From: Rosa chinensis
Lineage: Eukaryota > Streptophyta > Magnoliopsida > Rosales > Rosaceae
Reading direction: 5' to 3'
Assembly (NCBI RefSeq): GCF_002994745.2
Contig: NC_037088.1
Location: 62,080,397-62,144,396, forward strand
DNA: 64,000 nucleotides
The first letter of the stretch is position 1; each line of letters begins with the position of its first letter. This document shows, in pieces, positions 37,874 to 49,984 of this stretch. Under the pieces are notes generated by a model. The model was given only the letters and a program-made list of their open reading frames with translations, was not told where the DNA came from and did not search any database. The position numbers and the translations under genes are program-made.

Positions 37874-38320
37874 TTCCACATAATACACACATCATTAATT
37901 ATCTGTCATATCATTTTCGAACTTCTTACGGTGTGAAGTATCGAGTAAAAATGTCATTAGGAGAAGTTTTATTTGCCAAAACAATTTGTACAGCCTCTAA
38001 TATCAATCTTAATATTTATACATGTTGTTCATAATCAATCCGGATCTTTGATCCATATAACTATTGGAAATCAATCCCAGCAGAATAAGAATTGGATCGG
38101 TGAGATAACTTTTCATAGGCTAGGTCCAATGAGTTTGGAATAGAGTCGCATATGTATAATTATAGTTATATAGTTATATACAACTTCTAGTCCAAGTTGA
38201 ATATGGACTGCCCTCGACTGCTCTAAAAAGGTATCATGACCGGAGACATAAACTCACTCAAAGCACAAAACAAATTGCTCTCTATCTCTTCGATCGGTGG
38301 CTAGCTAGTAATTACCAACA

Positions 38321-38946
38321 ATGGATATTGAAACTCGAATGGAGATCGTTGATCAGGATTTGAAACACCTCAGAAATTTACAATCACAAGGCCGTCACGG
38401 AGATGCGTCTTTACATATCAAAAATCTTGAAAAGGAGCTAATCCTTCTAAACAGTATCAAGAAGATTGACCATGAATTGGAAAGACTCAAGGAACTGGAC
38501 CGTCTCTATGCTGCTGGAAGAAACTGTCCGGCAATAAAAAACCTCGAGAGGGCTCGACACCAGCTCGTCCGGGAGTAAGTACTATAGCTTTCACCTCGAT
38601 CAATTAGCATACAAATTGAAGCACGAATTATGTTTTTAACTAGTCAACGATTAACATTGTTTCTTTGTTTTGCAGACAGATGTCATTGGCGACTAAATCT
38701 CGCTGTTCGAGCCTCCTGTGCAGCAGCAAGAACATTGAGGATGAATTGAAGAAACTAAAAAAGGCCCTCGAACCCAATTCTGACAACTGCTTCAGTAATA
38801 TTTGGTCTGCAATACAACATCTTGAAACCGCTAAAAAAGAAGTCAAATTTGAGTTGGCGGAGACTGAGGCCCTGGAAGCAATGGGTAATTGGTGCATGTC
38901 CAAGTTGGACAGTTTTCTTGATAGATTACGGCCCAACCGAAGCTGA
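38321..38946 (+). CDS. Small helical-repeat (coiled-coil-like) protein, 174 aa, 2 exons
   Basis: Exons are 38321-38574 and 38676-38946, joined by a clean GTAAGT...GCAG intron that splits a Glu codon. I do not recognise the family. The protein is almost all helix-forming, rich in Leu, Glu, Lys and Arg, with no signal peptide or membrane segment. Three imperfect repeats are visible, each starting (D/E)LxxL and ending (N/H)LExxxxx(L/V): residues 13-40, 52-82 and 108-141. This suggests a helical hairpin array or coiled-coil adaptor. A TATA-like AT run lies upstream near 38160. The gene begins about 450 bp beyond the Helitron 3' end, so the Helitron insertion may have replaced part of its upstream region. 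Confidence 0.6.
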
Positions 38947-39208
38947 AGCCCAAGGCAAAATTATAACCCAAACCTGCTTGATTTTGATGGTATTCTTATC
39001 ATAACATTTGAAAATTTGTCTGAAAATAAATTTAAAATAAATATTACAACTATATTCCCTAGCCCCTCCTGCTTCGCTTGAATTCCCAATCCTATTGTGC
39101 TTCTTGGACTTTTTTTTTTTTCCCTGTAGTTTTATTTCAAAAACATATTTACAGTAGTTTTACTAAAGACTTTGAGAGGCTCCTGATGCATTAAATAATT
39201 TCATTAAT

Positions 39209-39511
39209 CTTTTTTATTTTGAATAAATAGAATATTAAGTGATATTAATTTCTTTGCGAAATCAATTTGAGACAAAGAACGCTTACTCTCAAATGTTATT
39301 GGTCTTTGGGTTAATAATTTTTTTGGATCATTTAGAAAAGTAGGATGAAATTTTCTCCATCTTTTTTATTTTGAATAAATAGAATATTAAGTAATATTAG
39401 TTCCTTTGCGAAAACCAATTTGAGGCGAAAAATGCGTAATCTCAAATGTTATTGGTCTTTGGGTTAATAATTTTTGGGTCATTTAGAAAGTAGGATGAAA
39501 TTTTCTCCATT
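39209..39511. repeat. 152-bp tandem duplication
   Basis: CTTTTTTATTTTGAATAAAT at 39209 recurs at 39361, and the copies stay alike to GATGAAATTTTCTCCAT. The block lies between the helical-repeat gene and the WAT1-like gene, and is non-coding. Confidence 0.85.
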
Positions 39512-40081
39512 TGGACGATAAAAAAAGAATGAAATAAATCTAGACCTAATTGGGGATTTGTAACTTGAAAGTAAATTAACAAGGGTACTTAAAAAAAGAA
39601 AAAGAAAAAAGGAGTGTATAGTAACCTTGCGCGATCTGTTTTAATTTATTCTATTGTACTCATTTCATGCAAGTGCCGCAAGCCACCAAATTCCGTTCAT
39701 AACATCACAAAAAAATCATGAAAAAAGATACCCAACAAAGGAACTCAAATACGTATGTATAGATTCAACAACTACAACTCAACTGGCCTAGTAAAAAATG
39801 AAAAGCATGTGCATGTACTAACATGATATATTAATTGACTGAGATATATACAAACTTCTAATTCAATTGCTTCATTTCCTAAAGGGTTTTGCAACGTCAT
39901 CAATTTACAGTGCCGCCTTAATGAATACTGCAGTATCAAACATAAAGAAGTGGAGAGCTGGCTAGCACAAAGTTGTCCAAGTTTAGTTACCAATTGTACG
40001 AGGGGGATGATAGAGGAATCTTTCACCATTCACACACCACCCCCCCCCCCCCCCAATATATATATATATGATCATCATCGG

Positions 40082-40153
40082 TGACGTCATGGTTTAATTA
40101 TGACGAAAACGCAGAGATTCCTTGAACGTCCAGGCTACTACTCTCTATAAATA
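40082..40153 (+). promoter_or_regulatory. WAT1-like gene promoter: TGACGTCA and TATA box
   Basis: The palindrome TGACGTCA (40082-40089, a bZIP/TGA-type site) lies 155 bp upstream of the ATG, and CTATAAATA (40145-40153) about 90 bp upstream. The second WAT1-like copy keeps TGACGTCA at 48013-48020, 169 bp before its ATG, so the site was present before the duplication. Confidence 0.55.
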
Positions 40154-40236
40154 TGTATAACAGCTCGCTGCCTCTCATAAACTGATAATCAAAGCCTTAA
40201 TCTATCTCTCCCCCCCTCTCTCTCAAAAAGTTCCTA

Positions 40237-42000
40237 ATGGTGCAGAATCATGAGGCTTCTTCTAATTTGAAGCCGGTGATTATGATGGTGGTTACCCAGA
40301 TTTTGTATTCTGTGATGAACATAATGTACAAACTAGTTGCAGTAACAGGGATGAACTTGAATGTTTTCGTTGCCTACCGAGTACCGACTGATGTTTTCAG
40401 CGGCCTTTATGGTTCCACTGGCTCTGATACTTGAGAGGTAATATATTTCTCCAAGTCTTCATTTCGTCTAGTCTATTTAATTAATTGTAGAATAAACTTT
40501 ATTTTACACATCACTGATATCTGTATTGTAATAATCAGGAAGAGAAGGCCAAAACTTACTTGGGTTGTGTTGTTTCAAGCTTTTCTCTGCGGCCTAATTG
40601 GGTAAGTTTTCGTCGCATTCCATTAAGGTATATACAGTATAGCACTATATCTCTTTAACCAGAACAAAATATAGTAGGAAATATTTGATATCCAAATTTA
40701 AATTCTGATTTGATAATTCATTTTGATTGTGGTAGGGCTGCCGCGACACAAAACTTATATATTGTGAGTCTAGCGCTGACGTCACCCACATTTCTTGCAG
40801 CCATCTCCAATCTCCTCCCAGCCATTACCTTCGTGGTTGCTCTATGTTTCCGGTACATATATATATACAGTTTGCACTACTTCCCGACTACTCTCAAGTC
40901 CCATTCAGACATTTTAGCAAACATATTTTCTTTATTATTGGATTATTTTATTTATAATTTGTGATAAATGATCTGATTAGCCAGGAGAAGTTGACATTGG
41001 GATATTCCGGCATAGCCAAAATTGTTGGGACCGTGGTTGGGATAGGAGGAGCAATGCTTTTCACTTTCTACCGAGGACCTGTATTTACCATTTGGTCCAC
41101 TCATATTGACCTTCTACGGCAATATCACAACACTAATAGCGTCTCATCCTCAAGCCACAAGAACAATCATGCGTTGGGGTTCCTGGCAGGCTTCGGCAGC
41201 ATCTTGTGCTTCGGAATATGGCTCACAGTTCAGGTTTCAGCGGCCACAAATAAAGCACATGATCTTCCAAACATTTGATTTATCTGTGTCTGTGGACATG
41301 ATCTCATGGATTTCAATTTGATGCAGGCGAAGATGAGCAAGAGATATCCCTGTCCTTACTCGAGCACGGCTTTGATGTGCATCATGGGATCCATCCAGTC
41401 CGTTATTTTTGCGCTTTGCATGGAGAGAGATTGGAATCAATGGAAGATGGGTTGGGATATTAGGTTGTGGACTGCTGCATACTCGGTACAATATTTATTT
41501 AGAAGCTAGCTAATTATTTGGTGTATCCGATGCACTGATGCTCACACGCATGGTTTATATTAACATTTGAAGTCGTGTTGTGCATCATGTAGGGAATCAT
41601 GGTTTCTGGAGTGGCAGTGGTTTTGATGTCTTGGTCTGTACAAAAGCGAGGGGCACTTTTTGTGTCAATTTTCGCTCCACTGGTACTGTTGATGGTAGCC
41701 CTTGCTAGTTGCTTGTTGTTGGAGGAAAAATCTAGCCTCGGAAGGTATAAATCTGTATGATATATAGTAAATTTTCAATTCCAAAATTGTGTCTTGTTGA
41801 ATTTGTCAATGATGTGTGTATTTTGGTCGATTGTTTTCTACAGTGTATTGGGAGGGGTTCTAATTGTGTGCGGGCTATACATGGTGCTGTGGGGAAAAAG
41901 CAAAGAAGAACCATCATCACTTGTATTACCCTCATCGACAATAGCTCCCCGAAATTCCAAGAACATAGATAGCGTTCCAGTTCCATTGAATGTTGGATGA
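40237..42000 (+). pseudogene. WAT1-related/UMAMIT (nodulin MtN21-type, EamA) transporter with a 7-bp frameshift duplication
   Basis: The family consists of ten-helix membrane transporters for amino acids or auxin-related solutes. Seven exons can be read: 40237-40437, 40539-40601, 40736-40852, 40981-41233, 41327-41485, 41593-41744 and 41844-42000, all with GT-AG borders. Recognisable stretches include KPVIMMVVTQILYSVMNIMYKL, SLALTSPTFLAAISNLLPAI, GIAKIVGTVVGIGGAMLFTFYRG, YPCPYSSTALMCIMGSIQS and SVLGGVLIVCGLYMVLWGKSKE. Exon 1 contains TACCGAGTACCGAC (40375-40388), a 7-bp tandem duplication that puts the next codons out of frame and gives an early stop at 40432. The second copy in this window has a single TACCGAC here. 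All other exons stay in frame, so the gene is either recently disabled or the duplication is an assembly error. Confidence 0.8.
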
Positions 42001-43241
42001 TGAGGCAACATATATGTTATGTCCCCAACCAAAATTTTACATGTTTGATTGTAATTAAACAATAAATGACAATTTCGTTACGTTTTAACTGTTTTCGATA
42101 CTTTTAGTAACCTTAAAAGTCGATTTTTTGTTCATGTCAAAATTTGAGAAATATTTTTTCATAAAAGTCGTAGAGGACGTTAAACCGAGCGCGTGCATAT
42201 GTATTTAGTAAAAATCGGAGTTCGTATGCGAAAGTTATAGGCGAAATATGAAAGTTACTGTTTGAGGTAAGTTATTATAAGAAGGGAAAGTTACTGTTTG
42301 GAGTAAGTTATTATAAAAAGGAAAAGTTACTGTGGTAGGTTTCCATTTCCAGAAACCCACCTCAGTAACTCTCTCTCTCTCCCCTTCCCCGATCTTTCTC
42401 TCCCTGTCGGCCCTCCTCCTTCTACCAGCCAATTCGCCAGTGTCCAGCCACCTAACGGCGTGTCACCGGTCATTGGAGGACCGCCTCTTCCTCCCCTACA
42501 TGTTGGTGGGCGTGGGTTATGGCAATTTGGCCGGAAAATCCCAAATAGAAGCAAAACCTCCACTGTAGCATTTTTGGAAATTCTGGCAAATTCTCTCAAT
42601 TCCGGCCATCTCCGGCCACCAAACCAAGTCCAATAGGAGCCCTTCGAGCCATTTGACATTTTTCCTCAAGTTTTAAGCAGCAATTTGCAGTGTAGAGGAA
42701 GAATCAAGCAAAAACCCGATTCTAGGGTTTGAAATTTCTGAAAAATTTTCACAGGCCAATTTCGAGCACTTCAAGGTAAAATTGGAATTTGTTTTAGTTG
42801 AGAAAAGTGTTGGGCTTGATGAATATGTGTTGCTGCTAAAATTTGGTAGCCATTGGATGTGGTGACCAGTGGCACGTGGAGGCACGTAGGGCTGTTTTCT
42901 GACTTCGATTTTTAGCCTATTAAATCCAATAATTGTTGTAGAGTATATATATGAAGTTTGGTGAAGATTGGAGGAGTTTTGATATTGATTATAAATTTCC
43001 AAAAGTTTAGAATTTTGATTATGGATTTACGAGAATCCGACCGTCGGATTTCTTTCAAATTCGCCTTAGAATTTGTAAATCGACGAATTGATATTGTTGC
43101 CAAAGTTTGGATTTAATCTGAGGAGAAGTGGAGGGGTTATCCGCAAATTTACGTGTAGAGATTTTATAATTTCATTGTAAATGCTATTTTTCCGAAATTA
43201 GTTTTGTTGTTTACGATTATTAAATTTTTACAGGGCGTGAG

Positions 43242-43853
43242 CAGTGGCGGAGCCACAAACATAAGATTATTGGGGCACAAAAAAAACAAAAAAAATATCA
43301 AAACATAAAAAATCTTAGAAAATAACAAGAAATTTGTGATTAAGTAAAAAGATGATACATGTTGCAACTATGCTTTTCTATTTTACCAGAGTTCTCCACA
43401 TCACTAAAAAGTATCAACGAGTGATGGAGCTAGAACTTCATCCCAGGTGAGGATTTTTAGAAATTGTACAGGAAAAAATTAGAACTCTATATATCAAATT
43501 TAATGAAAGTTCTGATAAAATAATATGAGAGGAATATTATAATCTAAAAATAAGATTAATTTAAGATAAGAATACTGTTAAAATTATGTCAAGTTTATAA
43601 TAGCAAGCCACACACAAAAAATAGTAATAAAATTAAGTGCTGCAAGATAGCATTAAACCTTGCAAAAAAAATTAAACAAAAATTACTCATGGGTTCTAGA
43701 ATCAAACCCTGGACCTTAATATAGCTAGAACATGTCAGACCCATTGCACTAAGCTGGTTGTTTGCTATCTGAGCAGATTAATTATATATATAGCGAAAAG
43801 TTGACTGGGCCGGATCACGGGACCCAGTGTGCCCCAATGTGGCTCCACCACTG
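43242..43853. mobile_element. Non-autonomous hAT element, 612 bp, 8-bp TSD
   Basis: The ends are CAGTGGCGGAGCCAC and GTGGCTCCACCACTG, near-perfect inverted repeats of a common plant hAT type. The flanks GGCGTGAG (43234-43241) and GACGTGAG (43854-43861) form an 8-bp target duplication with one mismatch. There is no transposase gene inside. Confidence 0.85.
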
Positions 43854-45299
43854 GACGTGAGGAACCTCCATTAGAGGAAAATATTGACCGACGGTAGGAT
43901 TAGCTTTTAAAAACGTGAGTGGACTTTTATTTTGAAATAATAATGCATGCAAATAACTTATCGAATTAATAGTTTAACTATTTAATTATGAGTCAACTCA
44001 CCAAGCATGTTAATTCGGATTTGAATTATAATTTTGGTAGAAATTAAATCTTCTTTTATTTGTTTTTTTTTTTTAAAGGGATAAATTAAATCTTCTTTGT
44101 GAATCATATTTATGAAATTGATATGCTCGGCCTTGGATTCATATTTTTCATACGAGAATATGATTTATATTTTATTTAAGAGAAATTTTAAATACACACT
44201 CCTAATCACTTAATACACATCCCCATTATTTTATATTTCAAATTAGATTTTGTAGGTAGGTTAAATTACCAAAGCAGACATCTATGCATTAGAAGAAGAA
44301 AAAAATAGTCATATTTTTCTTATATTTTTCTATTTATGTATAAATAGTTAGATAAACACAAAAAAATTCTGTACATGGCTTCCCAATTTAATACAAGAAT
44401 AAAGTTAGAAATTATCTAATTTAATTTTTTCTTAAATAAATTGTAATTAAATGAGGTTAGAAACCATAATATTTAGAATTTCAAAATCAATGGCATTAAA
44501 TGTTTTTAAAACGTATCCCTTTACTCTCATTTTTTAGTTATTTTTTTTTGTTCTAAGAGTTATGATTAATCAATTTATTTTATAATATAAAATATCACAT
44601 GTGAAAAAACTTTGTAATTGTTAATTTGCTTGGCCCCTCTAATGACAACTTTTCAGTTCCGCCACTACTGTGGAGAAACTACTGATATAGTTTTAGTTGA
44701 ATGTTCAACTCATAATTTTATACTTGATTAACATGGTGTTTGGTGGATGAGAGCTCAAATAACACAAAACCTATTTATATGCATCTATTTAAAGTGAACA
44801 ATAATAAATCTTTATGGATTTCTCAATAACTAACACAAGTAATCAATATGGTCATTTACAAAATCAATATACTAGAATATACTAATCATATTAAATAGTA
44901 ACCATAATATAGTAAAAAAGTAGGATATTTCATGATTTTTGAGATTAAGGATATTTTAGGTACTTTAGGTTGTGTATTTAGTAAATTATTAGAATGAGAA
45001 ATTAAATTGGTGGTGTATTAAGTATGGAGTGTGTACTTAAAACTTCTCTTTATTTAATTTTATGAAATTCGTAAATTTTGAATGATTTATATCTAGAGGT
45101 TACTTTTGGAATTACTCGTAATAGCTATATTTATTTATTTGGAAATTTTGGGATTTTGATTTAAATTGCGAAAGTTATGATTTATCTTGATTATTATTTG
45201 AAATTATGCTTTATGTGATTTTCAATGAATTATTTTCCGGTATTTACTACTATATGTTTGTACTTACATGAGCATTTGTCAAGCATAATTTGTTATAAT

Positions 45300-45780
45300 G
45301 AGCCACGCTCATGCTACCGCCAGCGGTACCAACAACCACCAAGAGTGTGACCTACGGAAACACAGCAAAACAGGCTATCACCTGAGCCCTGGCTCACCCC
45401 CAGATCACAGCTAATGCGCCCCGCCAAAATCACTTCGCTGAAACATCAGAAGCTGGGAACTGAAGCATGTCAGTCCCTCATCGAAAACAAAGAAGAGGTC
45501 AGCCACTTCTTCACCTATAAAAGGTTCACTCCTCTCTCCTCATTAATTACGCATTTACTACTTACCTACTGTTATTTTGTCAACATAAATACATTGACTA
45601 ACTTAGACATCGGAGAAGAGAAGAAGAGAAAACCGACAACCGCGGTCTCCCTCTGACGCCCTTTGTATTTCATTTGACAGGTAGCATAAGTCATAAGAAC
45701 ACCTTAAGTAGCGGTCTGCCCATCAAACCAGCGTTAACCAAGGTTTAGATATCGCTAAATCTTAGATATTAACAATGTTA
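45300..45780 (+). mobile_element. LTR-like or TRIM-like insertion
   Basis: A GC-richer block (GAGCCACGCTCATGC onward) within AT-rich sequence carries TATAAAAGG at 45516-45524 and, about 90 bp later, a CATCGGAG...GGTCTCCCTCTGACGCCC stretch typical of the R-U5 part of plant Gypsy LTRs. TGTTAT occurs at both edges, but no clean TG...CA ends plus TSD could be fixed. It may be a solo LTR. Confidence 0.4.
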
Positions 45781-46780
45781 TTAGTCTACTATGAGAATTT
45801 TGGAATATTATCGGAAAAGGATTTTCGATGGAATAACATTTCTATTATTATTTCTCCTATTTGTTTTGAACTTGAGATGTCCTTGGAAATTCATTTGCGA
45901 TATATGGGAAAGTCTAATATAGTTTTTAGGTTTACTGATTTTCGAATATTGTTTTCTTATGCCATACTTTGGGTGATTATTTGTGACAGTAACACTCAAG
46001 CCCAGTATCTTGGTCGCTACACTTAGTGGTGTAAGGGTACATAACCGGCGTATGGGAATACTTTAGCCTGAGAGGCTATCAGCCGAGCCTGGGAGGCTCA
46101 CTTATATGGCCATCGTCTTCCCCTAATTATTTTATACTTATATTTTGTTATTTTTAGGCTAGCGGGCTAGCCTACTTATTTATTTAAAATTTCAATTATA
46201 TTATTAGTATCCATCACGTTTTATGTTATTTTAATTTAAATTGGGGGAAAGTATCAATTGTTGAGATTTTCTTATTATGATATTTATTTTCGTCTACTCA
46301 CGTTAACGTTTTTAAATACTTTTCTCCTAGGCCCTTTCGTTTTAAAATGGCCAGTTCGCAGTGCTGCTATTCGGCTTAGGAGTTGAGGCCTAGCACCACT
46401 ACAGTCATCTATCCTCTGTAGGTTATTCATTAACCTATTTTATGTATTACCATAGATTGCTCTAATAACCTGGGGAGGATTTAGATTAATATTTATATAA
46501 TTATGGGTTGAGATTGAGTTTGATTATACTTTGAGATTGTTGTAAAAATTGAGGAAGGTTCAATTTTGTTTATTTTAGTTGGTTGAGCGGTTGTGTTTTG
46601 GGGAGTAAGGTGGCTCCAGGAGCGGAATTTGAGTTTATCCATATAAGTGTGTTTTGTGTTCTTTTATCAGGTTAGGGTTACTTACTTTTTACGGAAGTTC
46701 TGTCGAATTTTTTTAGAAAGTGGGCCCTGAAGGACCACTTGAGATTTTAGGGAGAAACTAGTATCAAAGCCATGTTTATG

Positions 46781-48000
46781 ATTCTACATCGAAAAAGTTA
46801 TCGATGGGATGTGGATTTGCAGACTCTACTGACATGCAAAGACCTTTCGTTTATATTCTATCGCGGAAAAAGGCAGATCTGCAATGGCAGGTCGTAAATT
46901 AAGGGGAAAAAAGGGGCAAAACCGTCCGTTCAGTCAAACAGTACTATGAACAGTGCTAGCTCTAGGGGCTTTAGTATATGTATAATTTCGGAATGGCTCT
47001 TGTTAATGTACATGCAGCTGAGACTTTCATTTTGGGAGAAATTCTTTAGAGACTTGAATGTTGGAGTTGTACTATAGAAACATCACACACTCCCACTATC
47101 AAACGTTTTGTTTCGAAATTTGGAATGACTCCAGTGATCATATCGATTGTAATATAGCCTTATATCAATTTCAATGAAAGATACACATTTTGGAATCACA
47201 TCCAAAGGCTAAACTTGATAATAAAAAATAAATAAATAAACATATCTCGAGGCTTTTACTGATTGCTTTACCTAGACCCTAGAGACATAGAAACTACACA
47301 ATCATATAGTGGCCCTACACCTCATAAGCAAGCCAGCACATGGTTCTTGATTTATGGCTCTTTTTTACGGATCATGGAGGTATTTTTGCAGCAAGAATTG
47401 TCTTCATAAATTACCACCCCATCGAGTAGGGGAGTAGGCAGAAGAATAGGCTGAGTTACTCTCTTCCTCGGTTCCTCCAACAAGAGGGAGGGCAACAGTA
47501 ATTTATCTAGTCTCTTCCTCATTTTCTCATACCTGCGCGCATCGGTTAACAAATAACCTAACTAACTTCTGCTGGAGCAATATTCAAAAACCTAATTATG
47601 GTCTTGATCGTCAATGTAACGTACAGAATCCGATTAAATTACAGCAAACACTTAGATTTGCATGGTTTGACTTGAACATATTTAACCTTCCAATTCTAAA
47701 TAAATATCCAGAAGGGTTTATCAAGTCATCAATTTACATTTCAAGAAAAAACTGTCGTGTACACACACACTATGCCCCATTCCCAACACGTAATGAGTGA
47801 AATTAATTAATACAAGACAGAAAAAGACGAACTATCAGTCCACTGTCCACCACAGTTTTTACGGTAATTACTTCCTTAACTACCGTCCCGAAACAGAGGC
47901 AGTACGTCAACGCTGACATCACTGTTAAATTTCCTAAATTTCTCCTTCATTGAATATTTGCCACCATTAACCGGCCCGCGCACAAAAAAAAAAAAACATT
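46781..48000. other. Intergenic, no supported gene
   Basis: Mixed AT-rich sequence. A 66-aa minus-strand frame at 47352-47552 (basic, containing KRLDKLLLPSLLLEEP) could be an exon but has no supporting signals. The part after about 47800 is the upstream region of the second WAT1-like copy. Confidence 0.35.
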
Positions 48001-48181
48001 ATTCATCATCCTTGACGTCATCGTTACAGTGTAACTTGAATGCCAAGCTATAGAACTCTATCTGTACGTAAAACACAGCTGCCTGTAACAAATCATCCTA
48101 ATTAAGTGCGCCTTATCTCGCTCTCGATTTCTCTCTCTAAATCTCTCTCCCTCCCTCAGTCCCTCCCTCTCAGAGCTCTTA

Positions 48182-48248
48182 ATGATGGAGAATGAAGAAG
48201 CTTCTTCTTGTTTGAAGCCGGTGATTATGAATTTATGACGGTGGTGAG
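48182..48248 (+). pseudogene. Second WAT1-like copy, first part of exon 1
   Basis: ATG at 48182/48185, followed by EEASSCLKPVIM, matches the start of the gene at 40237. A few extra bases then produce an early TGA. The sequence stops matching at GTGGTGAG (48241-48248). The matching continuation of exon 1 resumes at 54194 with GTGGTGAC, so exon 1 is split by about 5.9 kb. Upstream DNA is also shared with the first copy, including a CT-rich leader and TGACGTCA at 48013. Confidence 0.75.
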
Positions 48249-49192
48249 TCATCTACCACCGTGGGACACTTGGTGGAGCATGAATGTCTCACCCTCTTCT
48301 CATAGAAACCGACTGCTCAGACTTGCAGAAGCTGCTTAAGTGTACACAGACAGACCACAAAGGTTCATGTTCTGTAGAATCATTTCTTTAACATCTTTAG
48401 GTGGTGCCTCTCTTTCATAAAAATTCTGGATTTTCATTTTTGACAGGGAATCAAAATTTTAAATCTTACAATGTGAATTATCACCCTAAGTGGCCGGGAA
48501 TCAAAATTTTACATATTATTAAAGTGATTGACAGTATAATAGTTGAGTGACCAAAGTGATATATTTGAAACTTGAGTGACCAAAGTGTCGAATGAGTCAT
48601 AGTTGAGTGACCATTTGTAGAATTTTTCCATTTCTTTTATTTGTTAAATCTATTATGGGCTACTAATAACAATATATATATAAACGTCACAATCTAATAG
48701 ATCATCAACCATGTCGGGCAAGTTTTTTTAGATTGAACAATGTCGGGCCTGCTTGTATTTGACAATTTGAGCTTCATCTCTCTCATGGCAGGAATTCGCC
48801 AATTTCTTTATTGGTTAAAATCAAACATGGTTATTATCTTATTATAATAAACGTACCTAGTTCTGATCCAAAAAGTCAAGAAAGAAATGACCTTTCAAAT
48901 GATTTTTATCACATTTTTTTGGGACAAATTACAAGGCGGAGAGGAAACAGACGGGGCTGAAGGCCTGAAGCTCAAATTGTCAACTACAAGCAGGCAAGCT
49001 CAAACAAGATTCTACAAGTCGAAGCCCAAACAGTTTGATCAAGCCGCCCAAAATGAAATCTACAGCTTGAAGATGAGAGTAAAAATGCTACTAAGGATGA
49101 GAAGTTTTAAGCAGAATCTAGAGGAAGAGACAAAACAAGAATTCAACTACATCAGTGACAAAGACGCTTTTTATTTCCTTCCTCCTAAGATT

Positions 49193-49648
49193 CTAAGAAT
49201 GGAAGTAATTACAAAACAAGATTGTAAACCAACAGAGCACATAGATGAAGCACGTGACACATTTGAACCACAAGGGAAATGGAATACTGATGCATATGAA
49301 GATTGCCGTGACCCCAAAGAAAATGCCAACTCGCTCGAGCACATCAGCCACTATCAGATAGTTGAATTGAATGGCATTGCTAACAAAGAAGCAAGTAAAG
49401 GACATTATGATGGTGAGTCCGAGGACGCAGAAGATTGCCGGGAGCTGAGAGTGGATTTGGGCGGATAGAAGAGCCATTTCAATCGCGGAGGCCGAGCCAA
49501 ACACAACAAATATCTTCATCCAGTCTAAGCTGCGGTTTCTAGCTACTGGTGGTTGATCGGTTTCTTCTTCATCTGGATGATGAATCCAGCCGAGTTTTGT
49601 AAGAATTTGGAGGGCTAATGCCTTCAAATCAATTTTAGTATACTTCAT
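49193..49648 (-). CDS. Small predicted membrane protein, 151 aa
   Basis: I do not recognise the family. The protein has a soluble, acidic N-terminal ~40 residues (WIHHPDEEETDQPP) and four predicted transmembrane segments at about 44-62, 70-91, 107-123 and 126-148, ending FCNYFHS. A TATA box, CTATAAAAG on the minus strand (49685-49693), lies 37 bp upstream of the ATG at 49648. This puts the transcription start near 49660, so the ATG at 49681 would precede it and the second Met is the better start. The gene lies inside the DNA that splits exon 1 of the second WAT1-like copy, so it arrived with, or within, inserted sequence. A 193-aa frame on the other strand is considered a shadow. Confidence 0.55.
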   Translation of the reverse strand: MKYTKIDLKALALQILTKLGWIHHPDEEETDQPPVARNRSLDWMKIFVVFGSASAIEMALLSAQIHSQLPAIFCVLGLTIIMSFTCFFVSNAIQFNYLIVADVLERVGIFFGVTAIFICISIPFPLWFKCVTCFIYVLCWFTILFCNYFHS

Positions 49649-49984
49649 GTTGTTGGTGTTGTAATGTTCTTGAATCATCATCTCCTTTTATAGTGTCTGC
49701 GACTACATGGGAGTTAGGAAGCTGTGAGGAAAAAGACTGGTTGACCCATGCACCATGCAATGTATGACTATAATGGACACCGGAGACGCAATGTTCGTGT
49801 GAGTCAATGGACACCGGAGAGTCAAAGATAGAGCCTCTCTCTCCCCAACTGATTTCACCAATTCTAAGGGATGAGAATCAATGGAAGGAAAGGTGAAATA
49901 TAAACATGGTGAGTCAGAGTCGCAGCGCCATCAAGAAGAACTCGGTTAGTTTAGCATTAGAGCTCTTCAGCCAAGGAGATGAGC

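Larger units (their letters stand above)
42060..46780 (+). mobile_element. Probable LTR-retrotransposon sequence (long LTR-like), with nested insertions
   Basis: The region between the two WAT1-like copies resembles a long plant LTR: a CT-rich, GC-richer stretch at 42360-42620, long AT-rich tracts, and a final CTAGTATCAAAGCCATG near 46760, similar to a tRNA-Met primer-binding motif. A hAT element (43242-43853) and an LTR-like unit (about 45300-45780) are nested in it. No reverse transcriptase or integrase was seen, and the left end is not defined. Alternative: several unrelated remnants side by side. Confidence 0.4.

Noticed and set aside
40043..40070. Poly-C and AT runs before the WAT1-like gene
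   Set aside because: Simple microsatellites, possibly with sequencing length errors; no function can be assigned.
42327..42659. Overlapping frames in the CT/GC-rich stretch
   Set aside because: Low-complexity LTR-like leader sequence; no domain on either strand.
44655..44672. CCGCCACTACTG as the right end of a larger hAT starting at 43242
   Set aside because: The element starting at 43242 already has a matching end and TSD at 43853; no TSD supports the larger option.
48887..49468. 193-aa plus-strand frame
   Set aside because: It is antisense to the four-helix membrane protein, has no recognisable domain, and the minus strand has the better composition and a TATA box.
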